Source of the DNA: an uncultured Clostridium sp.
Lineage (GTDB): Bacteria > Bacillota > Clostridia > TANB77 > CAG-508
DNA: 18,878 nucleotides
Assembly: GCA_958413095.1 (NCBI GenBank)
Contig: CATYUF010000034.1
Span: forward strand, 1 to 18,878
Direction: 5' to 3'
Shown here: piece by piece, positions 7,728-15,543 of the stretch
Layout: the number at the start of each line of letters is the position of its first letter
How positions within the stretch are numbered: the stretch's first letter is position 1
Notes under the pieces: generated by a model
Seen by the model: only the letters and a program-made list of their open reading frames with translations
Databases searched by the model: none
Told to the model about the DNA's origin: nothing
Made by a program: the position numbers and the translations under genes

Positions 7728-8180
7728 ATGATTACACCATTAGATATAGAAAATAAAAAATTTTCAAAACAAATGATGAATGGATATAATGTTGAAGAAG
7801 TTGATGATTTTTTAGATGATTTGACAGATGATTATAGTAAAAATTACAAAGAGATAACAGAATTGAGAACAAAAGTTGAAGAATTAAATAAAAGTTTAGA
7901 ACAATATAAAACAATAGAAGCTACATTACAAAACACACTTGTAATGGCTCAAAAAACATCTGAAGATATAAAAAATGTCGCTAAGCAACAAGCTGATCAA
8001 ATAATAAATGAAGCAAAAGGTTCTGCAAAAAAACAAGCTGATGATTTAGAAAATGAAATTATAGCAAAAAAAAGAGAATTAGATGATATAAAAAAACAAT
8101 TTGATATATATAAAGCAAAAATGGAATCACTTTTAATTTCACAATTAGAATTATTAAAAGATGTAAACAAAGAAGATTAA
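7728..8180 (+). CDS. divIVA: DivIVA-family septum/pole organiser
   Basis: A 150-aa protein of the DivIVA family, which binds negatively curved membrane and recruits division partners. The N-terminal membrane-binding segment is clear (MITPLDIENKKFSKQMMNGYNVEEVDDFLDDL, residues 1-32, given as pieces: ITPLDIENKKF and GYNVEEVDDFLD). The rest is heptad-rich coiled coil. AAAGGAGG at 7715-7722 is 5 bases before ATG 7728 and chooses this start over the ATG at 7704, which lies before the ribosome site. It follows sepF by 98 bases, the usual Firmicutes pairing; ylmH and ileS, frequent neighbours, are not present here. Confidence 0.93.
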   Translation: MITPLDIENKKFSKQMMNGYNVEEVDDFLDDLTDDYSKNYKEITELRTKVEELNKSLEQYKTIEATLQNTLVMAQKTSEDIKNVAKQQADQIINEAKGSAKKQADDLENEIIAKKRELDDIKKQFDIYKAKMESLLISQLELLKDVNKED

Positions 8181-8201
8181 AATAAGATACAAAAGAATAT
8201 A

Positions 8202-8256
8202 AAAAGAGTGACATATAATGAACTTATATAAAAGTTCATAGGAGTGTTACTCTTTT
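8202..8256 (+). terminator. Two-tier hairpin after divIVA, possible terminator
   Basis: The outer arms 8202-8213 and 8245-8256 (AAAAGAGTGACA with TGTTACTCTTTT) pair over 12 positions, one as G-U. An internal loop (4 and 5 bases) separates them from an exact inner stem, ATGAACTT/AAGTTCAT (8218-8225 and 8232-8239), with loop ATATAA. The T-tract is short (TCTTTTGTG), so terminator is likely but not certain; a structured RNA is the alternative. Confidence 0.55.
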
Positions 8257-8367
8257 GTGCTTTAACATAATATATTAAATAGGTTATTATTTATAAAATA
8301 AACCTTCTTAGAATAAAATATATTTAGATTAAAGAAAATGTAAAAAAATTTGTATAAAATAGAAAAA

Positions 8368-8416
8368 ATGTTACAAAAGAGCTAATATGTTACAGAACTG
8401 TTAAATGTATGTTACA
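8368..8416 (+). repeat. Three direct copies of ATGTTACA upstream of the rsmD promoter
   Basis: Exact copies at 8368-8375, 8387-8394 and 8409-8416, with start-to-start distances of 19 and 22 bases (about two helical turns). The last ends 15 bases before the -35. This resembles an array of regulator sites (inference). Confidence 0.5.
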
Positions 8417-8431
8417 ATTCTATTAATTGGG

Positions 8432-8459
8432 TTGACAATGGACAAAAAAAGAATAAAAT
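8432..8459 (+). promoter_or_regulatory. rsmD promoter
   Basis: TTGACA (8432-8437), a 16-base spacer and TAAAAT (8454-8459), 25 bases before the rsmD ATG. Confidence 0.65.
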
Positions 8460-8483
8460 AGTATTAATGGAGAAGGACAAAAT

Positions 8484-9029
8484 ATGAGAATTATAAGTGG
8501 AAGAGCAAGAGGAACAAAGCTATATACTTTAGAAGGAGAAAACACAAGACCTACATTAGATAGAGTTAAAGAATCTTTGTTTAATATAATACAAAACAAA
8601 ATAGAATATGCAAATTTCTTAGATTTATTTTCAGGAAGTGGGGCAATAGGACTAGAAGCTTTAAGCAGAGGGGCAAAAAAGACAATTTTTTGTGATTCGT
8701 CTAAACAAGCAATAGAAATAATAAATAAAAATATAAAAAAGACTCACCTTGAAGATAACTCAAAAGTATACAACTTAGATTATAAAAAAGCTTTGAAAGA
8801 AATAAAAGAAAAGCAAGATATAATATATATTGACCCACCTTATAAAACAGATTTTGCCATACAAGCAATAAATGAAATAATAAAGTTAAATATAATAGAC
8901 GAAAATTCTATTATAATAGTAGAAACAGATGATAAAGAAATTATAGAAAATATAGAAAAATTAGAGATAGAAATACAAGATAAAAGAAAATATGGAAGAG
9001 CTTATCTCATATTTTTAAATAGGAGATAA
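8484..9029 (+). CDS. rsmD: 16S rRNA (guanine-966-N2)-methyltransferase
   Basis: RsmD methylates the exocyclic amine of G966 in 16S rRNA during small-subunit assembly, using S-adenosylmethionine. The 181-aa protein has the family N-terminus MRIISGRARGTKL, then RPTLDRVKESLFNI, the cofactor-binding motif DLFSGSGAIGLEALSRGA from D47, and the catalytic DPPY at residues 117-120. Length is typical. An AAGGA lies shortly before the ATG. A TTGACA promoter with upstream repeats precedes it. coaD, which often follows rsmD in Firmicutes, is absent; a coiled-coil gene follows after 20 bases instead. Confidence 0.94.
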   Translation: MRIISGRARGTKLYTLEGENTRPTLDRVKESLFNIIQNKIEYANFLDLFSGSGAIGLEALSRGAKKTIFCDSSKQAIEIINKNIKKTHLEDNSKVYNLDYKKALKEIKEKQDIIYIDPPYKTDFAIQAINEIIKLNIIDENSIIIVETDDKEIIENIEKLEIEIQDKRKYGRAYLIFLNRR

Positions 9030-9049
9030 TAAAAGAAAGGGGCAAAACC

Positions 9050-9553
9050 ATGGAGATATTTACTTTATTAGAAACTTTGGAAGACTTATTGGAAAGAAGC
9101 AGAAATTTACCTTTTTCTTCAAAAAGTGTTGTTGATAAAGATGAAATGTTAGACCTAATTAAAGAAATTAGATTAAAGTTGCCAGATGAATTAAAACAAG
9201 CTAAATGGGTAAAAGAAGAAAGACAACGAATATTAGTAGAAGCTCAAAAAGAAGCAGATGGAATAGTAAAAGAAGCAGAAAATAGAATAATTGCTATGAT
9301 AGATGAACATGAAATAACAAGAAAAGCATATGACCAAAAGACAGAAATAATTGAAACAGCAAATGAAATGTCAAGAGAAATATCTAAAGGTACAAAAGAA
9401 TATGCAGATAGTTTATTAGAAAATACAGAAGATGTAATGAAAGAAACACTAGAAAAATTAGAAACAAATATGGGTGAAGCAATGAAATTAATGCAATTAT
9501 CTATGGAAGATACAATAAAAATAATTCAAAACAGCAGAAAAGAATTAAAATAG
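9050..9553 (+). CDS. Coiled-coil protein, DivIVA/V-ATPase-subunit-H-like
   Basis: This 167-aa protein is mostly one long helical, charged segment. About residues 1-50 look like a folded head (FTLLETLEDLLERSRNLPFSSKSVVDKDEMLDLI), read in pieces as LLETLEDLLERS and DEMLDLIKEIRLKLP. After that the heptad-rich part contains AQKEADGIVKEAENRI, a pattern shared by DivIVA-like proteins and H/E stalk subunits of V-type ATPases. Relatives in clostridia are often labelled simply 'ATPase', but no nucleotide-binding motif is seen. It sits between rsmD and ftsK with an AAAGGGG ribosome site. Exact function unknown. Confidence 0.72.
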   Translation: MEIFTLLETLEDLLERSRNLPFSSKSVVDKDEMLDLIKEIRLKLPDELKQAKWVKEERQRILVEAQKEADGIVKEAENRIIAMIDEHEITRKAYDQKTEIIETANEMSREISKGTKEYADSLLENTEDVMKETLEKLETNMGEAMKLMQLSMEDTIKIIQNSRKELK

Positions 9554-9556
9554 GAA

Positions 9557-9608
9557 TCAGAAGTCAGATTCAGAAGTCAAAGAAACTAAGGCTTTTGATT
9601 TGACTTCT
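9557..9608 (+). repeat. Direct repeat TCAGAAGTCA (x2) with a competing inverted copy before ftsK
   Basis: TCAGAAGTCA occurs at 9557-9566 and 9570-9579. The second copy, extended as 9572-9581, is an exact 10-base inverted match to 9599-9608 (loop 17). The first copy matches the same right arm over 8 bases, so two alternative stems exist. The right arm ends 8 bases before the ftsK ribosome-site region; no clear T-run follows. Confidence 0.55.
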
Positions 9609-9630
9609 ATTTAGTATTGGAGGCAAATAA

Positions 9631-12069
9631 ATGGCACAAAAAAGAAATTACAAAAAAAGAAAAAACACTAAAAGTAGAAAAAAAGCATCAAAATTAGACT
9701 TAGCAATAGTTATATTAATAATGCTTAGTTTATTAGTAGGTGTATTAATATTTACAAAATCAGGAGTAATAGGATTAAAATTAAATGAAATACTAGGTGG
9801 AATGTTTGGGATAATGCAATATATTATTCCAATAGGAATGTTTGCGATAGCAATAAAACTTGCTTGTGAAGAGAGAGAAACCTTAACTGCTAAATTAATA
9901 CAATATGGTATATTTATAATAAGTTTATCAGTCTTGTTCAGTGTAATACAGGTATCAACAGGTGAACTTCAATCAAGTAAAGAGTTATCAGAAGTTGTAA
10001 AAGATGCTTATTATTTAGGCTCACAAAGTAAAGGTGGAGGAGCAATAGGAGCAGTAGGAGCAGTCCCATTAGCAAAATTATTAGGTGATGTAGGAGCAGT
10101 AATCTTATGTATAGGAATAGCAGTAGTTTTATTAGTATTTACATTTGGAATTAGTATGTCAGATATAATAAATATGTCTGTGGAAAAACTAGAAAACAAA
10201 AAGGAAGAAAAGAGAGAAGCAAGGATAGAAAGAAAAAAACATCATGAAGACGACAAAGAAACAGTAGCTGAAAGAAGAAAAAGAGAAAAAGAAGAAAGAC
10301 TAGCAAGAAGAGAACAAGAAAAAGTAGAAAAAATGGAAAAAGATAAAAATATGATGGACAATCAAATAAAAATTAATTTTGGAGGTAGAATATTAGAAGA
10401 ACCTGAACATAAAGGACTAAAAAAATATGACCATAGCCAAGATAATATAGTTCCATTAACCAAAGAAACAAAAAAAGATTTCATACAACCAGATGTTATA
10501 GAAAACAACTTATTTAAACAAGAAGAAGAGAAAAAAGAAGATAAAAAGAAAGAAGTATTACAATTAGAACACGCAATGGTAGTTGAAGACGAACATTATG
10601 AATACCCACCAGTAGAATTACTAAGCAAAGCAAAAAACAAAACTTTAAAAGGTGGAGCTAAAGCATTAACAGATACAGCAACAAAACTACAGAAAACTTT
10701 ATATAGTTTTGGAGTATCTGCAAAAGTAGAAAATGTATCAGTAGGACCAGCTATAACTAGATATGAATTAAAACCAGCAGAAGGAGTTAGAGTAAGTAAA
10801 ATTGCAAATCTTGCAGATGACATTGCATTAAATTTAGCAGCTGAAACAATAAGAATTGAAGCACCAATTCCGGGAAAACAAGCAGTCGGAATAGAAGTTC
10901 CAAACAAAGAAAAAGAAACAGTACATTTAAGAGAAGTATTAGAAAGCTCAGAATTTAGAAATAATAGTTCTAAACTAACAGTAGCTTTAGGAAAAGATGT
11001 TGCAGGAAATACACAATTAGCAGATATAGCTAAAATGCCACATATGCTAATTGCAGGCTCAACTGGTTCAGGAAAGAGTGTATGTATTAATACAATAATA
11101 ACAAGTATAATTTATAATGCAAAACCAAGTGAAGTTAAATTAGTAATGGTAGACCCAAAAGTTGTAGAATTATCAGTATATAATGGAATACCACATTTAT
11201 TAATCCCTGTAGTAACAGACCCTAAGAAAGCAGCAGGAGCATTAGCGTGGGCAGTACAAGAAATGGATGATAGATACAACAAATTTGCAAGTAAAGGTGT
11301 TAGAGACTTAAAAGGATATAATAAAGCAATAGAAAAAGAAGATGGAGCAGGAAAATTACCACAAATAGTAATAATTGTTGATGAGCTTGCAGACTTAATG
11401 ATGGTTGCAGCAAAAGATGTTGAAGAAGCAATTTGTAGATTAGCACAAAAAGCAAGAGCCGCTGGAATGCACTTAGTTATTGCAACACAAAGGCCATCAG
11501 TAGATGTTATAACAGGATTAATTAAAGCAAATGTACCATCAAGAATAGCATTTGCAGTATCATCACAAGTCGACTCAAGAACAATCTTAGATTCAGTAGG
11601 AGCTGAAAAATTATTAGGAAAAGGAGATATGCTATTTTTCCCAGCAGGTGCACCAAAACCAGCTAGAGTTCAAGGAGCATTTGTATCAGATGATGAAGTT
11701 GAAAAAATAGTAGACTTTGTAAAATCTAATGGTACAGCAACATATAGTGAAGACATATTAGAAAGTATAGAAAATAGTAATAAAACAGAAAAAGAACTTG
11801 CACAAGAACAAGCTTTAGATGATGAAACAGACCCATTCTTAATGGATGCAATACAAACAGTTGTAGAAACAGGACAAGCATCAACATCATTTATTCAAAG
11901 AAGATTTAAAGTTGGATATGCTAGAGCAGGAAGAATTATAGACCAGATGGAAGAAAGAGGAGTGATTTCAGGATACCAAGGAAGCAAACCAAGAGAAGTT
12001 TTAATGACATTAGAAAGATTAAATGAATTAAAAATGGGAACACCTGAAACAGAAGATATTAAACAATAA
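9631..12069 (+). CDS. ftsK: DNA translocase FtsK/SpoIIIE
   Basis: A hexameric ATP-driven motor that moves chromosomal DNA across the closing septum. The 812-aa protein has a Lys/Arg-rich start, about four transmembrane helices within residues 24-185, and a long charged linker (about 190-325). The motor follows: an alpha region with VSVGPAITRYEL, the Walker A motif GSTGSGKS at 476-483, Walker B IIVDELADL with D584-E585, and TQRPSVDVITG. The C-terminal gamma winged helix begins at D734 (DPFLMDAI, then FKVGYARAGRIIDQMEERGV) and reads KOPS/SRS-type orienting sequences in relatives. GGAGG at 9619-9623 is 7 bases before the ATG. FtsK and SpoIIIE cannot be separated by sequence alone here. Confidence 0.96.
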   Translation: MAQKRNYKKRKNTKSRKKASKLDLAIVILIMLSLLVGVLIFTKSGVIGLKLNEILGGMFGIMQYIIPIGMFAIAIKLACEERETLTAKLIQYGIFIISLSVLFSVIQVSTGELQSSKELSEVVKDAYYLGSQSKGGGAIGAVGAVPLAKLLGDVGAVILCIGIAVVLLVFTFGISMSDIINMSVEKLENKKEEKREARIERKKHHEDDKETVAERRKREKEERLARREQEKVEKMEKDKNMMDNQIKINFGGRILEEPEHKGLKKYDHSQDNIVPLTKETKKDFIQPDVIENNLFKQEEEKKEDKKKEVLQLEHAMVVEDEHYEYPPVELLSKAKNKTLKGGAKALTDTATKLQKTLYSFGVSAKVENVSVGPAITRYELKPAEGVRVSKIANLADDIALNLAAETIRIEAPIPGKQAVGIEVPNKEKETVHLREVLESSEFRNNSSKLTVALGKDVAGNTQLADIAKMPHMLIAGSTGSGKSVCINTIITSIIYNAKPSEVKLVMVDPKVVELSVYNGIPHLLIPVVTDPKKAAGALAWAVQEMDDRYNKFASKGVRDLKGYNKAIEKEDGAGKLPQIVIIVDELADLMMVAAKDVEEAICRLAQKARAAGMHLVIATQRPSVDVITGLIKANVPSRIAFAVSSQVDSRTILDSVGAEKLLGKGDMLFFPAGAPKPARVQGAFVSDDEVEKIVDFVKSNGTATYSEDILESIENSNKTEKELAQEQALDDETDPFLMDAIQTVVETGQASTSFIQRRFKVGYARAGRIIDQMEERGVISGYQGSKPREVLMTLERLNELKMGTPETEDIKQ

Positions 12070-12154
12070 GAGATATAAAAGAAGAATATAATAATTAATA
12101 CATAGGTTTATGGGATAACCTTAAAAAACCAAATATATTATATAAGGAGAAGAA

Positions 12155-13738
12155 ATGCTAAACAAAAAAGAAAAAATCATAGACAAAATAGTTAAGAAAA
12201 ATTATAACAACGAGCTAGAAGAAGTATTAGAAAAAAAACTATTTGATGAACATGCAAAAAATCTTCTCCTTAGTATTTTATATAAAATAGAAGCAGGATA
12301 TGAAGACTATGAAAAAGTGAAAGTTGATACTATAAAAAAAGATGAATATATCAAAAAATTTATATCTATCATTGATAAAAATTGTGACAATATAAAAATT
12401 GTAAAATTAAAATCAGAAGAAAGTGAAATATTAGGAAATAAAACTTTCTTAGTAGATAAAGAAAATAAAAGAATAATATGTTATCCAATAGAAAGAAAAT
12501 TATTATACTGTATATATAAAATAAGTAAAAATACAGAAATAATAAATAATAATTATGAAATAATAGGAATACCACTATCAAATCTAATAAATACAGGAAA
12601 ATGTATAGAACAGGTAGAACCATTGAGAGATTTTAATGGGTATTCATGGACAACGGTATCAAGCGAAATGGAAAGTATAGAACACAATTTAATATTTCAG
12701 AATTTAAGATTATTATTAGGAAATAAATTTTTTGATAATTGGATGGAAAATAAAGAATTTATAATAGATTATATGGAATTATTAAAAACTAGACTAGAAG
12801 AACAATATAGTAAAAAAGCATCAAATAAAGTTATTAATTATCTAGAAAAATTATCTATATTATTAGAAATAAAATTTAATCCAAAAGAACAAGCAAAATT
12901 ATTAGAACAAGAAAAAGAAGTTCAAGAAAAATTAGAAAAAATAAAAGATAGAGAAAAATTTGTAGAAATGCTAACAAATGATAAAAAAAGATTAGCAGAA
13001 GAAATAAAATATATAGATGAAACTATAAATAATAAAGAATTATTGCAAAATGAGTATATAAAAAGAAATGAAAATTTGCCATTACAGCAAAAAATATTTA
13101 GTGCAAGAATTTTATCAAATATGATGATACAAGAAAGAGAAGAAAAAATTGATGAACTAGAAAAACTAAATGAACTAATGAATCCAAAAAAATTTATTAA
13201 GTATAAAAAAGAATATGAAGAAAAAAGCGAATATTTAAAAATTGCAAAAACAGAAGAGATACAACAAGAAATAGAAAAAAATATAAAAGAACTTCAAAAA
13301 GAATTTTTAAAATGTTTTGCAAGTAAAATCGATAAAGTAGAAACAAAACAAGACTGTATAAATATAATATATGATTTTAGATATTATAATTTATTACCAT
13401 ATAATAAAGAAATAAATATATATGAAGTTAATGCAATAAAAAAAGAGTTAAAAGAAACAAAGAAAAAGATAATAGAAAAGGCAAATGAATTAAAAGCAAT
13501 TATTCAAGTATCAAAAAATGAAAATATTAATTATGAAATCATGAAAAATATATTTCAAATGAGAACAATAACACTAGAAGACTTGAATATAAAAATAACA
13601 AAAGAAAAAGAAGGGGACTTTGTGCAATTTTTTGATGAAAATACATCAGAAAAGAAAATTAAATTATCTAATATAGAAAATATAACAAAAAAGGATTTAG
13701 AAATAAAATTAAATAAAAAAATTAAAATTTTTAATTAA
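12155..13738 (+). CDS. Unrecognised 527-aa coiled-coil protein
   Basis: I do not recognise this protein. It is soluble-looking (no signal peptide or membrane helix) and extremely rich in Lys, Glu, Ile and Asn. Residues about 1-240 look mixed alpha/beta with a possible folded core (NKTFLVDKENKRIICYP, then FNGYSWTTVSSEMESIEHNL, read as separate short stretches). About 245-365 is strongly heptad-like (EQEKEVQEKLEKIKDREKF), with a second helical zone to about 475. AAGGAG at 12144-12149 precedes the ATG by 5 bases. It starts 85 bases after ftsK and ends 18 bases before the beta-CASP nuclease, so it may share transcription with either. Codon use fits the chromosome; no transfer signs. Confidence 0.75.
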   Translation: MLNKKEKIIDKIVKKNYNNELEEVLEKKLFDEHAKNLLLSILYKIEAGYEDYEKVKVDTIKKDEYIKKFISIIDKNCDNIKIVKLKSEESEILGNKTFLVDKENKRIICYPIERKLLYCIYKISKNTEIINNNYEIIGIPLSNLINTGKCIEQVEPLRDFNGYSWTTVSSEMESIEHNLIFQNLRLLLGNKFFDNWMENKEFIIDYMELLKTRLEEQYSKKASNKVINYLEKLSILLEIKFNPKEQAKLLEQEKEVQEKLEKIKDREKFVEMLTNDKKRLAEEIKYIDETINNKELLQNEYIKRNENLPLQQKIFSARILSNMMIQEREEKIDELEKLNELMNPKKFIKYKKEYEEKSEYLKIAKTEEIQQEIEKNIKELQKEFLKCFASKIDKVETKQDCINIIYDFRYYNLLPYNKEINIYEVNAIKKELKETKKKIIEKANELKAIIQVSKNENINYEIMKNIFQMRTITLEDLNIKITKEKEGDFVQFFDENTSEKKIKLSNIENITKKDLEIKLNKKIKIFN

Positions 13739-13756
13739 ACTAAACAGGAGGTTACT

Positions 13757-15400
13757 ATGAAAATAACATTTTTAGGAGCAACAAGAACTGTTACAGGTTC
13801 AAATTTTTTAGTTGAAGGAGCTGGAAAAAAGTTTTTAGTAGATTGTGGAATGTGGCAAGGAAAAGCAGAACAAGAAATGGAAAATGACCAAGAATTTGAA
13901 TTCGAACCAACAGATATAGATTTTGTTTTATTAACACATGCACATATAGACCACTCAGGAAGAATTCCCAAATTATATAAAGAAGGATTTAAAAATAAAG
14001 TATATGCTCACAAAGCTACCTGTGATTTATGTGCATTAATGTTACCAGATAGTGGACATATTCAAGAAACAGAAGCAGAATGGAAAAATAAAAAAAGAAT
14101 GAGAAGAGGAGAAAAACCAGTTCCACCAATATATACAGCAGAAGAAGCAGCAAAATGTTTGGAAATATTTGAAGCAGTACAATATGACAAAATAATAGAA
14201 ATAACTCCAGAAATACATGTTAGATTTAATGATGCTGGACATATGCTAGGTTCAAGTATTATAGAAGTTTGGGTAAAAGAAGATGATAAAGAAACAAAAA
14301 CAGTATTTACAGGAGATTTAGGAAATAATGACATCCCTTTATTAAGCCCATTAACAATGATAGAAGATACAGATTATTTAGTTATGGAATCAACATATGG
14401 AAGTAGATTACATGTAAAAAACGAACAAAAAGCAGAAATATTTTTAGACGTAGTTTCAGAAACACTTGATAATGGAGGAACTGTAATAATTCCATCATTT
14501 GCAGTAGGAAGAACACAAGAAATATTATATGAATTAAATAAACTAAAAGAAGAAAAAGATGATGAAGAATTTAGAAGAAAATATAAAGTTTTAATGAAGA
14601 CACCAGTATATGTAGATAGTCCTTTAGCAATATCAGCAACAGAAGTTTTTAGTGATAATATGGATTTATTTGATGAGGAAACAAAAAAAGACATGGCAAA
14701 AGGAGACAATCCGTTAGAATTTCCTGGATTAAAATTCACAAGAACAGCAGAGGAATCAAAAGCCTTAAATGAAGATTCAAAATCAAGTATAATAATTTCA
14801 GCAAGTGGAATGTGTGAAGTTGGAAGAATAAAACATCATTTAAAACACAACTTATGGAATCCAAAAAGTACAATATTATTTGTAGGATACCAAGCACCAG
14901 GAACATTAGGGTATAATATAGTAAATGGAGCAAAAACTGTAAAAATATTTGGAGAAGAAATAGCAGTAAATGCAAGAATAGAATATATAGAAGGCTATTC
15001 AGGTCATGCTGACCAAGAATTACTAATGAATTTTATATATTCATTTATAAAGAAACCAAAACATATATTCTTAGTTCATGGAGAATCAGAAGCTCAAGAT
15101 ATATTAAGGGAGAAAATAGAAAACGATACAGGTTTAGGAGTAACAATACCGGAGTTTGGAGAAACATATGAACTAAAAGATGAAATTTTATTAACGAATA
15201 AAATTCATAGAAAGATAAATAAAAACTTAAAAGTTGAAGTAGCAGAAAGAATAGAAAAGATAAAAGAAGAGTTAAAAGATATGGAAAACTATGTAAAACA
15301 AGATATACAAGACGAAAATTTAAGAGATGAAGACATATTTAGAATAAATGAAAAAATAAAAGAATTAGAAAAACAAATTTTAAATGTTATTGAAGGGTAA
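13757..15400 (+). CDS. Metallo-beta-lactamase-fold beta-CASP ribonuclease
   Basis: A 547-aa protein of the beta-CASP group (YSH1/CPSF-73-like, COG1236 type), whose members cut or trim RNA with two zinc ions. Metal ligands are all visible: HAHIDH at 61-66, H162 in DAGHMLGSS, D187 in FTGDLGNND, H417 in GYSGHADQ, and H441 in LVHGE. The inserted beta-CASP domain (about residues 205-395) contains ESTYGSRLH before it and PSFAVGRTQEILYEL, then SASGMCEVGRIKHHL. Residues about 465-547 are a charged helical tail not needed for the fold. AGGAGG at 13746-13751 fixes the ATG. It is shorter and different in layout from RNase J. Substrate is unknown. Confidence 0.9.
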   Translation: MKITFLGATRTVTGSNFLVEGAGKKFLVDCGMWQGKAEQEMENDQEFEFEPTDIDFVLLTHAHIDHSGRIPKLYKEGFKNKVYAHKATCDLCALMLPDSGHIQETEAEWKNKKRMRRGEKPVPPIYTAEEAAKCLEIFEAVQYDKIIEITPEIHVRFNDAGHMLGSSIIEVWVKEDDKETKTVFTGDLGNNDIPLLSPLTMIEDTDYLVMESTYGSRLHVKNEQKAEIFLDVVSETLDNGGTVIIPSFAVGRTQEILYELNKLKEEKDDEEFRRKYKVLMKTPVYVDSPLAISATEVFSDNMDLFDEETKKDMAKGDNPLEFPGLKFTRTAEESKALNEDSKSSIIISASGMCEVGRIKHHLKHNLWNPKSTILFVGYQAPGTLGYNIVNGAKTVKIFGEEIAVNARIEYIEGYSGHADQELLMNFIYSFIKKPKHIFLVHGESEAQDILREKIENDTGLGVTIPEFGETYELKDEILLTNKIHRKINKNLKVEVAERIEKIKEELKDMENYVKQDIQDENLRDEDIFRINEKIKELEKQILNVIEG

Positions 15401-15404
15401 ATCA

Positions 15405-15436
15405 ATATAGATATAACAGAAATGTTATATCTATAT
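15405..15436. terminator. Perfect 14-bp hairpin with GAAA loop after the beta-CASP gene
   Basis: Arms 15405-15418 and 15423-15436 are exact reverse complements around GAAA, a stable GNRA-type tetraloop. It begins 5 bases past the stop codon at 15400. The stem is AT-rich and no T-run follows, so it may act as a weak terminator or a 3'-end stabiliser. Confidence 0.5.
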
Positions 15437-15543
15437 AAATATATAATTAATAAACAGTAATAGTTTTAGAGTAATTAAAAGAATCAATAGCCTAAAATAA
15501 TTTATCAAATAAAAAAGAATAACCCTTGAAAAGGAGCAAAATT

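Larger units (their letters stand above)
8181..8483 (+). other. 303-base intergenic region between divIVA and rsmD, no gene
   Basis: No coding frame is supported. It holds a two-tier hairpin (8202-8256), a weaker bulged stem (about 8281-8305, AGGTT/AACCT), three ATGTTACA copies (8368, 8387, 8409) and a promoter (8432-8459). The layout suggests the end of one transcription unit and a controlled start of the next. Confidence 0.7.

Noticed and set aside
8181..8483. T-box or other known riboswitch between divIVA and rsmD
   Set aside because: No T-box core, specifier loop or conserved riboswitch core is visible; the structure is described only as a two-tier hairpin.
15460..15480. GTTTTAGAG-like string resembling a type II CRISPR repeat
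   Set aside because: It occurs once, with no second copy, spacers or cas genes in the window.
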